In this document: positions 8,099 through 17,511 of the stretch, one piece after another
How positions within the stretch are numbered: position 1 is the first letter of the stretch
Layout of the letters: every line of letters starts with the position of its first letter
NCBI GenBank assembly: GCA_001890945.1
Contig: MLAX01000008.1
Coordinates: 1-64,000 of the forward strand
Length of the DNA stretch: 64,000 nucleotides
DNA from: Alphaproteobacteria bacterium AO1-B
GTDB lineage: Bacteria; Pseudomonadota; Alphaproteobacteria; Rhizobiales; Stappiaceae
Direction of reading: 5' to 3'
The notes under the pieces: model-generated
Told to the model about the DNA's origin: nothing
What the model saw: the letters and a program-made list of their open reading frames with translations, nothing else
Databases searched by the model: none
Program-made: the position numbers and the translations under genes

Positions 8099-9400
8099 AT
8101 GGATATCCAAGCCGTCGCGGTCCTGTTCGGGACCTTTGTGCTGCTCATGGTTTTGGGCGTTCCGATCGCCTTTTCCATCGGCCTTGCCGCCTTTGCGACT
8201 TTTCTCTTGTTCATGTCCTTCGACCAGTCGGTCTATATCGTCGCCCAGCAGGTGGCCTCGGGACTGGACAGCTTCACACTGCTCGCCATCCCGTTCTTTA
8301 TTCTCGCCGGCAACATCATGAACCGGGGCGGCATTGCGCTGCGGCTTATCGAGTTTGCCAAGGTTCTGGGTGGGCGTTTGCCTGGGTCACTGGCGCACTG
8401 CAATGTTCTCGCCAACATGATGTTCGGGTCGATTTCCGGATCGGCCGTAGCTTCTGCCGCAGCTGTTGGGGGTGTCATGTCGCCTTTGCAGAAAAAGGAA
8501 GGCTATGACCCTGCTTACAGCGCGGCTGTCAACATCGCCTCCTGCCCGACAGGCTTGCTTATACCACCCAGCGCAACCTTCATCGTCTATTCACTGATCA
8601 CCAATGGGACCTCGATCGCGGCACTGTTCGTGGCCGGTTATGTCCCGGGGATCCTAATGGGTCTCTGCCTCATGCTGGTTGCGGGCATCATTGCAAAGCG
8701 CCGCGGATATCCAATCGCGCCGCGGCCCAGCACCCGCGAAGTCATCGACAAAACCCTTGGCGCGGTCCTGCCGCTCGGTCTGATCGTCATCGTGATGGGC
8801 GGGATCATCGGCGGGATTTTCACTGCGACCGAAGCCTCAGCTGTTGCTGTCGTTTACACGCTCTTTCTGGCTGTCATCTGGTACCGCGAAATCACCTGGC
8901 GCCAGCTGCCCAGCATTATTCTGGAAAGCGCAGTCACCACATCCATCGTTCTTTTGATGATCGGCTGCTCCATTGCCATGTCGAAGGCCATGGCCTTTGC
9001 CGATATCCCATATGCAATCTCCGACATCCTTCTCGGGCTGTCAGACAATCCGCTTGTTCTTTTGTTGATCATCAACATCGCGTTGCTGATTGTCGGCACC
9101 TTCATGGACATGACCCCAGCACTGCTGATCTTCACGCCGATCTTCCTGCCGGTTGTCACAGACCTTGGCATGGATCCGGTGCATTTCGGGGTCATGATGA
9201 CCTTCAACCTCTGTATTGGGATCTGTACACCACCGGTCGGGTCGGCTCTGTTTGTCGGGTGTTCCGTCGGCGGGGTCAAAATCGGGGATGTGATCAAGCC
9301 GATGCTTCCGTTTTACGCGGTGTTGGTCGGCCTGCTGCTGGTCGTCACCTACATCCCGCAAATCAGCCTGTTCCTGCCTCAATTGCTGCTCGGGTACTGA
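8099..9400 (+). CDS. dctM: TRAP transporter large permease (DctM family)
   Basis: A 433-residue integral membrane protein with about twelve hydrophobic segments and the typical DctM features: GVPIAFSIGLAAF near the N-terminus, NMMFGSISGSAVASAAAVGGVM (roughly 102-123) and MDMTPALLIFTPIFLPV near residue 340. It drives sodium-coupled uptake of the ligand delivered by DctP. The stop is eight bases from the GH31 start, so the plus arm is a single transcript: dctQ, dctM, GH31, uxuB, uxaC. Confidence 0.93.
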   Translation: MDIQAVAVLFGTFVLLMVLGVPIAFSIGLAAFATFLLFMSFDQSVYIVAQQVASGLDSFTLLAIPFFILAGNIMNRGGIALRLIEFAKVLGGRLPGSLAHCNVLANMMFGSISGSAVASAAAVGGVMSPLQKKEGYDPAYSAAVNIASCPTGLLIPPSATFIVYSLITNGTSIAALFVAGYVPGILMGLCLMLVAGIIAKRRGYPIAPRPSTREVIDKTLGAVLPLGLIVIVMGGIIGGIFTATEASAVAVVYTLFLAVIWYREITWRQLPSIILESAVTTSIVLLMIGCSIAMSKAMAFADIPYAISDILLGLSDNPLVLLLIINIALLIVGTFMDMTPALLIFTPIFLPVVTDLGMDPVHFGVMMTFNLCIGICTPPVGSALFVGCSVGGVKIGDVIKPMLPFYAVLVGLLLVVTYIPQISLFLPQLLLGY

Positions 9401-9408
9401 GTTCAGAT

Positions 9409-11787
9409 ATGAAAGCACTCAAACACTGGACACTGGCCGAGCAGACAGAAACTGGCATCGCGCTCCTCGTCGAAGACCGGCATGCGCTCGTGATCCGGGT
9501 TCTGGAACACGCCCTCATCCGGGTCTCGCTGCTCAGAGACGGGGTTCACCGGCTGGACCGGACCTGGGCGATCGCCCCGAAGGACGATGTTCCCTGGGAA
9601 GGCCGATCTCGCGATGATCTCAGTGGATTCACCTGTCCGGAGTTCTCGCTCACACAGGACGACACCCAGCTGCAACTCACGACAGACTGTCTGCGTCTGA
9701 CCGTCGAAACACCATTGGTTCTCGTCTGGGAGAGCCGGGAAACGCCAAACGCAGAATGGCAGGAAATTGCGCGAGACCGCCCGCAAGACGCCTACATGAT
9801 AGGCCGCCGCGATCACCGCAAATCTCACTTCATGCGCAGGTTTGATGGCGAACGCTATTACGGCCTGGGTGAGAAAACCGGCTCCCTGGAAAGATCCCGG
9901 CGCCGCTTCGAGATGCGAAATCTCGATGCGATGGGATATGACGCCCGAACAACCGACCCGCTCTACAAGCACATCCCGTTCACAATCACGGACCGCGGCC
10001 CGCTCGGCGCCTATGGGCTTTACTACGACACGCTCGCCCATTGCTGGTTCGATCTTGGGAACGAGAAGGACAATTATCATCCTGCCTTCCGCGCATTCCG
10101 CGCTTCGGATGGTGAACTCGATTACTATTTTTCGTGGGCTCCAACGGTGCTGGAGATCGTTAAGCGCCACCACTGGCTCACCGGAGGCACTGCCTTCATG
10201 CCACGCTGGGGCTTGGGCTATTCCGGCTCTACGATGGCGTATACGGATTCAGAAAACGCCCAGGAACGTTTGGAAGGGTTTTTGGCAAAACTCGCCGAAG
10301 AAGACATGCCGTGCGACAGTTTTCAAATGTCCTCCGGCTACACCGCCATCAAGGAAAAGCGGTATGTCTTTCACTGGAACACGGATCGCTTTCCGAATGT
10401 TCGAGCCTTCACCAAAGCTTATGCCGACGCGGACATCAATCTGATCGCAAATATCAAGCCGGTACTTCTGGAAGACCATCCCCTTTTCCCGGAAGCCGAA
10501 AAGGCCGGTCTTTTCATCAAGAACAGCGAGACCGGCGCTCCAGAGCAATCGCCATTTTGGGACGGAACCGGGTCGCATCTCGATTTCACCAATCCAGCAG
10601 CCATTGCCTGGTGGCAGAAAAATCTGAAAGAAAAGCTGTTCGACAAAGGCATTTCCAGTACCTGGAACGACAACAACGAATATGAAGTCTGGGATGACGA
10701 GGCCATTTGCACCGGGTTTGGCAAAGAAATCCCCGTTGGACTAATACGCCCGTTGCACAGCCAGCTGATGACCCGCGCATCCTACGATGCGCAGGTTGCG
10801 GATCAGCCGGCAAAGCGCCCCTATCTGATTTCCCGTTGCGCCGCACCGGGCACACAGCGCTATGCCCAAACCTGGACCGGCGACAATTACACCAGCTGGG
10901 ACACGCTCCGTTGGAACATTCCGATGGGCCTCGGGCTCAGCCTGTCGGGCTTTTACAACATCGGGCATGATGTTGGCGGTTTTGCCGGTCCGAAGCCGGA
11001 ACCGGAGCTGTTTCTCCGCTGGGTGCAGAACGGCATCTTCCATCCACGCTTCACGATCCACTCCTGGAATGACGACGGCACTGCCAATGAAGCATGGATG
11101 TATCCGGAGATCGCCCCGCTGATCCGCAAGGCTCTCAAGTTTCGGGCCCAGCTGATTCCGTACCTCTACACACTTATATACCGGGCCGTTACAGACGGCG
11201 AACCGATGTTGCGCCCCCTGTGGCTGGATTTTCCGGAAGACCAGCTGGCGCAAGCCTCCGAGTTCGAATTCCTTCTTGGGACCGATCTGCTCGTCGCAAC
11301 AGTCATTGAAAAAGGCGCGAAGAGCCGCTCGGTTCCCCTGCCCGCCTGTCCGGAAGGTTGGTGGGACTTTGCAGGAACAACCTGGTATCCGGGCGGGCAG
11401 ATGCTGGACGTGCCAGCCACTCAAGACACTATTCCGCTTTTCGTCCGTGGCGGCACGGTGTTACCGATGGCCGGTCCGAATGCGCGCAGCACGGCACAGA
11501 CTGACAAGACACGAACGTGGCGCATATACCCGCAGAACCCAGGTGCCCCGGCGCGCGAGAGCTGTGCTTATGATGATGACGGTGTCTCTACCAATGCTCT
11601 TGTCTCAGACCATTGTCTGACACGTATGACCCTGTCACGAGACAGCACAACGGTTATGCTGAACTGGCATATGAGTGGCACTTACAAGCCAGCCTATGAT
11701 CAAGTCGACCTCTGGCTTGCCAGGTCTTCTCCGCTGGTTGTCAACGGAGCTCCGACCAGCACGGAGACACCCCTTTTCTTTGTTTGA
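9409..11787 (+). CDS. Glycoside hydrolase family 31 alpha-glycosidase
   Basis: A 792-residue GH31 enzyme. The nucleophile is Asp421 in WNDNNE and the general acid/base Asp492 in TGDNYTSW; the catalytic barrel begins near GWGLGYSGSTMAY-type sequence about residue 265 and is followed by a C-terminal beta domain. GH31 cleaves alpha-linked glucose, xylose, sulfoquinovose and related sugars. Being co-transcribed with glucuronate catabolic genes, it may act on an alpha-glycoside that contains glucuronate, but specificity is unknown. No signal peptide is seen, so action is cytoplasmic on imported oligosaccharides. The frame extends 150 bases upstream into dctM; the ATG at 9409 is taken as the start. 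Confidence 0.88.
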   Translation: MKALKHWTLAEQTETGIALLVEDRHALVIRVLEHALIRVSLLRDGVHRLDRTWAIAPKDDVPWEGRSRDDLSGFTCPEFSLTQDDTQLQLTTDCLRLTVETPLVLVWESRETPNAEWQEIARDRPQDAYMIGRRDHRKSHFMRRFDGERYYGLGEKTGSLERSRRRFEMRNLDAMGYDARTTDPLYKHIPFTITDRGPLGAYGLYYDTLAHCWFDLGNEKDNYHPAFRAFRASDGELDYYFSWAPTVLEIVKRHHWLTGGTAFMPRWGLGYSGSTMAYTDSENAQERLEGFLAKLAEEDMPCDSFQMSSGYTAIKEKRYVFHWNTDRFPNVRAFTKAYADADINLIANIKPVLLEDHPLFPEAEKAGLFIKNSETGAPEQSPFWDGTGSHLDFTNPAAIAWWQKNLKEKLFDKGISSTWNDNNEYEVWDDEAICTGFGKEIPVGLIRPLHSQLMTRASYDAQVADQPAKRPYLISRCAAPGTQRYAQTWTGDNYTSWDTLRWNIPMGLGLSLSGFYNIGHDVGGFAGPKPEPELFLRWVQNGIFHPRFTIHSWNDDGTANEAWMYPEIAPLIRKALKFRAQLIPYLYTLIYRAVTDGEPMLRPLWLDFPEDQLAQASEFEFLLGTDLLVATVIEKGAKSRSVPLPACPEGWWDFAGTTWYPGGQMLDVPATQDTIPLFVRGGTVLPMAGPNARSTAQTDKTRTWRIYPQNPGAPARESCAYDDDGVSTNALVSDHCLTRMTLSRDSTTVMLNWHMSGTYKPAYDQVDLWLARSSPLVVNGAPTSTETPLFFV

Positions 11788-11798
11788 GCCTTTAAATT

Positions 11799-13226
11799 AT
11801 GTCCGTAAACCTCTCCCTCCCCGACTATGATCGCAGCTTCCTTAAAACCCGCGTTTTTCATATCGGGTTTGGCGCCTTTGCCAAGGCGCATACTGCGATC
11901 TTTCAAGACGAGTTATTGCGCCAAAACAAAAGCGACTGGGGCATGGCGGTTACCCGATTGAACTCGGGTGCAGACGAACTCTCCGCGCTTGATAAGGCGG
12001 ACGGTTTGTTCACGGTCGGCGAAATGTCTGACGATACTCTTGCGCTCAGGCAAGTCGGCGCCGTGATCCAGACATTGCATCCCCATCGCGATGGTATCGG
12101 CGCACTGATTGCCCAGATCTGCGATCCGGATCTACGCGTGATCACTTTGACGATCACGGAAAAGGGCTACGGCCTCACCCGCGGGCACCTCGATCTTGAA
12201 AATGCTGGCATAGCGGCCGACCTCAAACAGCCAACCGATCCAAAGACGGCCATCGGCCTTTTGGTCGAGGGCTTGCGCCTGAGAAGCCAACAGGAGCTGC
12301 CCGGGCTTACAATTCTGTCCTGCGACAATCTCCCGTCAAACGGCAAACTCTGCAGAACGGCCGTTCTTGAGTTTGCCGAAAAACGGGATCCCGAGCTGAA
12401 AGACTGGATCTTTGAAAACTGCCGGTTTCCCAGTTCCATGGTCGACCGTATTACGCCGGCCATGACCGAGGCGTCTTTTGAGAAACTGACTGGCGCGCTC
12501 GGCGCGCCCGACCCCAACGGCATCTTGTGTGAACCGTTCAGGCAATGGGTGATTGAAAACAGTTTTGCCGGAGAAAAGCCCAGCTGGGATTTGGCAGGGG
12601 CAAGTTTCGTCCCCGACGTCGAACCGTATGAAGAGATCAAGCTGCGCATGCTGAACGGCAGCCACTCGTTCCTGGCGTATCTTGGCGCTCTTGCAGGCAA
12701 GGAGACGATTGCCGATTGCATGGCTGATCCTGTCTTCAAAACCGCGGTCCGAAACCTCATGATGGGCGAGCAAGCCCCAACTTTGTCCGTTCCGGGTGGC
12801 TTCGATATATCTGCTTACGGCGACGAACTGATCACGCGTTTTTCCAATCAGGCCCTTCGCCACAAAACCACGCAAATCGCTTCAGACGGCAGCCAGAAAC
12901 TGCCGCAACGGCTTTTGGCGCCAATCAGACGTCATATGGAAGCAGACCGCCCCTGGCAGTTGTCTGCGTTGGCCGTCGCCGGTTGGATGCGGTACTGCCG
13001 AGGCACTTCAGAGACCGGTGCAGACCTGCCCGTCAACGACCCGCACGCCGGCCGCATCAAGGAACTTGTCGCGGGATCAGACGATGATGATTATGTGCTG
13101 AACATGATGTTGCTGGCCGGTATCTTTGGATCTGACCTTCCTGCCGAGCCCGCTTTTGTCCAGCAGGTGACAGACGCCTACAAAACACTGAAACAAGACG
13201 GCGCGCGCGCAGCACTGGCAGCGTAG
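11799..13226 (+). CDS. uxuB: Fructuronate reductase (mannitol dehydrogenase family)
   Basis: A 475-residue long-chain polyol dehydrogenase. N-terminal HIGFGAFAKAH replaces the common HLGxGxFhRAH cofactor motif, SMVDRITP is the family signature, and KLRMLNGSHSFLAY carries the catalytic Lys and the NxxH-type residues. It reduces D-fructuronate to D-mannonate with NADH. It follows the GH31 gene by 11 bases and precedes uxaC, and uxuA on the other arm supplies the next step. A mannitol or tagaturonate substrate is less likely given these neighbours. Confidence 0.88.
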   Translation: MSVNLSLPDYDRSFLKTRVFHIGFGAFAKAHTAIFQDELLRQNKSDWGMAVTRLNSGADELSALDKADGLFTVGEMSDDTLALRQVGAVIQTLHPHRDGIGALIAQICDPDLRVITLTITEKGYGLTRGHLDLENAGIAADLKQPTDPKTAIGLLVEGLRLRSQQELPGLTILSCDNLPSNGKLCRTAVLEFAEKRDPELKDWIFENCRFPSSMVDRITPAMTEASFEKLTGALGAPDPNGILCEPFRQWVIENSFAGEKPSWDLAGASFVPDVEPYEEIKLRMLNGSHSFLAYLGALAGKETIADCMADPVFKTAVRNLMMGEQAPTLSVPGGFDISAYGDELITRFSNQALRHKTTQIASDGSQKLPQRLLAPIRRHMEADRPWQLSALAVAGWMRYCRGTSETGADLPVNDPHAGRIKELVAGSDDDDYVLNMMLLAGIFGSDLPAEPAFVQQVTDAYKTLKQDGARAALAA

Positions 13227-13242
13227 CTCCAAGGACCTTTTC

Positions 13243-14655
13243 ATGACTGCACCCTTTCTCGGCCCGGACTTTCTGCTTGATACCGCGGCCAGCCGTCGCC
13301 TCTACCATGACGTTGCAAAGCATCTTCCGATCGTCGACTTTCACAATCATCTGGATCCGGCAGCCATTGCGGAAAATAAATCCTGGCGGTCGATTGGAGA
13401 GATCTGGTTGGAGTGCGATCACTACAAGTGGCGCGCCATGCGTTGGAACGGGGTACCCGAAGAGCTCGTGACAGGTACTGCGGACTATCGGGACAAATTC
13501 GATGCTTTCGCGCAAACCATCCCGCATTGCCTGGGCAATCCCCTCTATCACTGGACCCATCTGGAACTGCAGCGCTACTTTCAATGGGATGGCAATTTCG
13601 GACCCGACACCGCGGAAGAAGTCTGGGAGCTCGCCAATGCTGCCTTGGAGCAGCCGAGCCACAGTGCCCGGGGCCTATTGACCTCCATGAGGGTCGAATA
13701 TGTGGGCACGACAGACGATCCGACAGACGACCTTGCCTCACATGCCACCCTGCAATCCGATCCGAACTTTCCGTTTCCAGTGGCCCCGAGTTTCCGGCCG
13801 GACAAGGCGCTCGTTCCCGCAGCGCCAGGATTTGCCGCTTATTGCCGCAAACTGGGTGAGACCAGCGGCATTGCAGTCGACAGTTTCGACACGTTGATCG
13901 CAGCTTTGCTCAAGCGGCTCGACTTTTTTGTGTCTCTTGGCTGCAAGGCGGCGGATCACGGTCTCAACGATTTGCCGGCCTTTGAAAAACGCCCTCCCCG
14001 GGAACTCGATATCATCCTGAGGAGCGGGCAAAACGGCTGGCCCATGTCGGCACAAGATGCGGCCGACTTCAAAGCGGCGGTGCTGATTGAACTAGGTGAA
14101 GCTTATGCCGAGCGCGGCATCGTCATGCAGTACCACATCGGTGTATTGCGCAATCAGAACAGCCGTCTGTTCCGAGCGCTCGGCCCCGATGTTGGAGGCG
14201 ATTGCATGTCAGATGCCGGGATCGGTGCGTCGCTCAATTCCGTGCTCGACCTGATCAATTCCCGAAAAGGCCTACCGCGCACCATCCTTTATGCACTCAA
14301 CCCGATCCACAACGAGATGCTGGTGACGATTGCCGGTAACTTCCAGGATGGGTCTGAACCGGGGAAAATCCAGGCAGGGCCAGGCTGGTGGTACAACGAT
14401 CAGCTGGACGGGATGGAACGGCAACTCACGCAGGTCGCCCAGATGGGCCTCCTCTCACGTTTTGTCGGCATGCTGACCGATTCCCGGTCTTTCCTGTCGT
14501 TCCCACGGCACGAATATTATCGTCGGCTTGTTTGCCGGATGGTCGGCCGATGGGTCGAGGACGGATCTATCCCCGCGCGTAAAGAGCTGAGCGACGGCCT
14601 TATCCGCCGCATCTGCTACGAAAATGCCCGGGACTGGTTCTTGCCTCCTAGTTAG
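13243..14655 (+). CDS. uxaC: Glucuronate isomerase
   Basis: A 470-residue UxaC of the amidohydrolase superfamily; it interconverts D-glucuronate and D-fructuronate. The metal-binding DFHNHLDP is at residues 32-39, and the RPDKAL (about 186-191), QYHIG (about 298-302) and SRSFLSFPRHEYYRR segments are typical. AAGGA lies nine bases before the ATG. It is the last gene of the plus arm, ending six bases from the convergent RidA-family gene; no terminator hairpin fits in that gap. Confidence 0.96.
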   Translation: MTAPFLGPDFLLDTAASRRLYHDVAKHLPIVDFHNHLDPAAIAENKSWRSIGEIWLECDHYKWRAMRWNGVPEELVTGTADYRDKFDAFAQTIPHCLGNPLYHWTHLELQRYFQWDGNFGPDTAEEVWELANAALEQPSHSARGLLTSMRVEYVGTTDDPTDDLASHATLQSDPNFPFPVAPSFRPDKALVPAAPGFAAYCRKLGETSGIAVDSFDTLIAALLKRLDFFVSLGCKAADHGLNDLPAFEKRPPRELDIILRSGQNGWPMSAQDAADFKAAVLIELGEAYAERGIVMQYHIGVLRNQNSRLFRALGPDVGGDCMSDAGIGASLNSVLDLINSRKGLPRTILYALNPIHNEMLVTIAGNFQDGSEPGKIQAGPGWWYNDQLDGMERQLTQVAQMGLLSRFVGMLTDSRSFLSFPRHEYYRRLVCRMVGRWVEDGSIPARKELSDGLIRRICYENARDWFLPPS

Positions 14656-14660
14656 GCCCT

Positions 14661-15056
14661 TTACTCAATCTCGGCTGTCGCCTCAATTTCGACCAAGGCA
14701 TCATCTTCGATCAGACCGGCGACCACAACCATCGACATTGCCGGAAAATGACGTCCCATGACCTTTCGGTAGGTCGTGCCAATTTCGCGCTGACGGGCGA
14801 GGTATTCCTTCTTGTCGGTCACAAACCAGGTCAAACGGACGATATCCTCGGCCTTACCGCCAGCTGCAAGAACAACATCAAGAATGTTCCTGAGCGCCTG
14901 TTCCATCTGCCCGATGAAATCATGGGTCTCAAAAACCTGGTCGGCATTCCAGCCGATCTGACCGCCGATATGCAAAACGCCCTTGCGGCTTAAGACACCG
15001 TTGGCATACCCCTTCGCCGGGGCCCAGCCGTCGGGATGAATGATTTTGTGGCTCAT
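14661..15056 (-). CDS. RidA/YjgF-family protein lacking the catalytic Arg
   Basis: A 131-residue Rid-family protein, normally a trimer with active sites at subunit interfaces. The C-terminal block FPAMSMVVVAGLIEDDALVEIEA aligns with FPARSCVEVARLPKDVKIEIEA of E. coli RidA; the Arg105 equivalent is Met. That Arg binds the substrate carboxylate for imine deamination, so it probably belongs to a Rid subgroup without classic activity. It is last in the anthranilate/Liv operon. The pathway forms a cyclic 2-amino-enoyl-CoA whose amino group must be released as ammonia, so a role with CoA-bound enamines is possible but unproven. Confidence 0.8.
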   Translation of the reverse strand: MSHKIIHPDGWAPAKGYANGVLSRKGVLHIGGQIGWNADQVFETHDFIGQMEQALRNILDVVLAAGGKAEDIVRLTWFVTDKKEYLARQREIGTTYRKVMGRHFPAMSMVVVAGLIEDDALVEIEATAEIE

Positions 15057-15099
15057 AATGCGTCTTTCTTATTTGCCCGGGACTTAAGAGACAAACTCC

Positions 15100-15789
15100 C
15101 TAGATCCCGAGATATTTTTCTCCGGTCTCCGCGTCCAAATCCGCCATCCGGCCTGACCAGACCGTTCGGCCCCGTTCCAGGATGACACCCTGATCGGCGA
15201 CCTGCTGCAGCTCTTTCAAAGACTTGTCGACCAAGAGGATCGACAGTCCACTGCTGTTCTTCAGATGGCTGATGGCCGCCCAAATTTCCTGCCGGATGAT
15301 CGGGGCAAGGCCTTCCGTTGCCTCGTCCAGGATGACGAGGATCGGATTGGTCATCAGGGCCCGGCCGATCGCCAGCATTTGCTGTTCACCGCCAGACAGC
15401 GAGGCCGCCTTCTGGTTCCGGCGCTCGGCGAGACGCGGAAACAGCTCGGCGACCTTGGCGAAGTCCCAGGCGCCGGGACGAGCTGCAGCGGTCAGGTTCT
15501 CCTCAACCGACAGATCGGCAAAGCACCGCCGGCCCTCAGGCACCAGCCCCACCCCAAGGCGTGCAACCTTGTGGCTCGGCATCCCGCCAATCACCTTGTC
15601 CTTGAACCGGATTTCTCCGCCGGACGGTAACATGCCGCAAATCGTCTTGACCGTTGTTGACTTGCCCATGCCATTGCGGCCCATCAGGGCGACCACTTCG
15701 CCTTCGCCGATCGACAAAGACACGTCAAACAACGCCTGACTGGGACCATAACTGGCCGTGACATTGGAGAGAGCCAAAAGCGCACTCAT
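15100..15789 (-). CDS. livF: ABC transporter ATP-binding protein LivF type
   Basis: A 229-residue ATPase with Walker A GRNGMGKSTT (about residues 37-46), signature LSGGEQQML and Walker B ILVILDEATEGLAP. The final YLGI tail is common in LivF. It overlaps livG by four bases. It is part of a five-component Liv/HAAT importer (K, H, M, G, F) downstream of anthranilate catabolic genes; the ligand is probably 2-aminobenzoate or a related aromatic acid rather than a branched-chain amino acid. This is inferred from the operon. Confidence 0.9.
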   Translation of the reverse strand: MSALLALSNVTASYGPSQALFDVSLSIGEGEVVALMGRNGMGKSTTVKTICGMLPSGGEIRFKDKVIGGMPSHKVARLGVGLVPEGRRCFADLSVEENLTAAARPGAWDFAKVAELFPRLAERRNQKAASLSGGEQQMLAIGRALMTNPILVILDEATEGLAPIIRQEIWAAISHLKNSSGLSILLVDKSLKELQQVADQGVILERGRTVWSGRMADLDAETGEKYLGI

Positions 15790-16535
15790 GCTTCGTCTCC
15801 CAGATAAGCATCGCGCACATCTTTATTGGCGCGGATTTCCTCAACTGTGCCGGTTGCGATGACTTTGCCGTAGACCAGCACGCTGATCCGGTCGGCCAAT
15901 GCAAAAACGGCGTCCATGTCATGTTCAACCAACAGGATCGGCGCCTGATGGCGAAGATCGCCAAGGAACTCGGTCAGCCGCTTGGAACCCTCCGTACCGA
16001 GGCCTGCCATGGGCTCATCCATCACAAAGGCTTTCGGTTTCAGTGTCAGGGCAACGGCCACTTCCAGCTGGCGTCTCTGACCGTGGCTGAGTTCTGCCGT
16101 GCGTGTCTTTGCATGATCTTGAAGACCGACGCGCTCCAACGCCTCCATGGCCGTGTCCAAAAGATCCTTGTCTTTCAGAACCGGCTTGAAAAAACGCCAC
16201 GGATTTCCCTGACCACCCAGCGCACCCAGCACCGCATTTTGAAGAACTGTGTCTTCCATCGCGAGTGCCGAGATCTGGAAAGTCCGTCCGAGCCCGGCGC
16301 GGGCCCGCAGTTCCGTCGGCAGATCAGTGACGTTCTGACCCAACAGCTTGACCGTTCCGGTGTCCGGCTTGAGACCGCCACAGATCTGCTTGATCAAGGT
16401 CGATTTCCCGGCCCCGTTCGGGCCGATGATCGCGTGGATTTCTCCCGCCATCAGATCAATGGAAACGTCGTCACTGGCCTTCAGCGCTCCGAAGCTCTTG
16501 GAGATGCCCTGTGTTGCGAGAATTGCCTCAGTCAT
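15786..16535 (-). CDS. livG: ABC transporter ATP-binding protein LivG type
   Basis: A 249-residue ATPase with Walker A GPNGAGKSTL, signature LSHGQRRQLEV and Walker B AFVMDEPMAGLG. The start at 16535 is set by GGAGGT five bases upstream and by homology beginning at MTEAILATQGISKSFG; the longer open frame to 16610 is inside livM. The eight-base overlap with livM and four-base overlap with livF indicate translational coupling. Confidence 0.92.
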   Translation of the reverse strand: MTEAILATQGISKSFGALKASDDVSIDLMAGEIHAIIGPNGAGKSTLIKQICGGLKPDTGTVKLLGQNVTDLPTELRARAGLGRTFQISALAMEDTVLQNAVLGALGGQGNPWRFFKPVLKDKDLLDTAMEALERVGLQDHAKTRTAELSHGQRRQLEVAVALTLKPKAFVMDEPMAGLGTEGSKRLTEFLGDLRHQAPILLVEHDMDAVFALADRISVLVYGKVIATGTVEEIRANKDVRDAYLGDEA

Positions 16536-17511
16536 GGGCCACCTCCCGGCCGAGCAGCATGCCGATGATGCCACCGCGTGCGAACAGCACGACACCCAGC
16601 AACAGGACACCCAAATAGATGTGCCAGTAGTCAGACAAGTCGCCTAGGATGTGCTCAAGCGCCACAAAAACAACCGCCCCCACAACCGGCCCGTAAAGCC
16701 GGCCAAGTCCGCCAAGGATGATGAAGATGATCAACTCCCCGGACATTTGCCAGGAGAACATGGTCGGGCTGACGAACCTGTTGAGATCGGCAAAGAGAGC
16801 CCCGGCGAGACCCGTGATCGCACCTGACAAGACGAACGCAACCAGACGCAAGCGCATCGGGTTCAGACCAACGGTTTCGACCCGGTCCGGCACCTGGCGC
16901 GCCGCGTTGAGCGCGAGGCCAAAAGGCGAGCGTTGCAATCGTGCGGCAAAGAACATCACTGCAGCAAGGATAACAAAGCACAAGGCATAGAACTGGATTG
17001 GAACGAGCGTGTTCACGCCCGGAAAGCCGTTGCGGACATAGATCGACAAGCCGTCCTCTCCGCCATAGGCACTCCAGCTGATCGCGAAGAAAAAGAACAT
17101 CTGTCCGAATGCCAGCGTGATCATGATGAAGTAAACGCCGGAGGTCCTCAGTGACAGGAGGCCAATGAAATAGGCCACAACGGACGACAGAACCACGGCG
17201 ACCAGCCAGATCACCGGCATGGATTTGGTGCCCTCGATAACGAAGGGCCATTCCATCAATGGGGTGTAAGTCTGCGCATGATGGGCAAGGATACCCATCG
17301 CGTAGCCGCCAATCCCGAAAAAGACAGCGTGTCCAAGGCTGACAAGGCCGCCAAGACCCAGGGCGATGTGCAGACCGACCGCCGCCAGCGCAAGAATGAC
17401 AGCGCGGGTGGCAAGGGTCACGGTGAACGGCTCACCGGTAAAATGCGCCCAGAGCGGAACAAGGGCTAGCGCGGCGAGCGCGGCCGAGTTGAACAGTGTT
17501 TCCCGGGTCAT
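16528..17511 (-). CDS. livM: Branched-chain-type ABC permease LivM
   Basis: A 327-residue permease with about nine membrane segments. GLGGLVSLGHAVFFGIGGYAMGIL (about 52-75) and GLGRLYGPVVGAVVF (about 268-282) are LivM hallmarks. It overlaps livH and livG by a few bases, so the complex is made from one transcript. Confidence 0.92.
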   Translation of the reverse strand: MTRETLFNSAALAALALVPLWAHFTGEPFTVTLATRAVILALAAVGLHIALGLGGLVSLGHAVFFGIGGYAMGILAHHAQTYTPLMEWPFVIEGTKSMPVIWLVAVVLSSVVAYFIGLLSLRTSGVYFIMITLAFGQMFFFFAISWSAYGGEDGLSIYVRNGFPGVNTLVPIQFYALCFVILAAVMFFAARLQRSPFGLALNAARQVPDRVETVGLNPMRLRLVAFVLSGAITGLAGALFADLNRFVSPTMFSWQMSGELIIFIILGGLGRLYGPVVGAVVFVALEHILGDLSDYWHIYLGVLLLGVVLFARGGIIGMLLGREVAHD

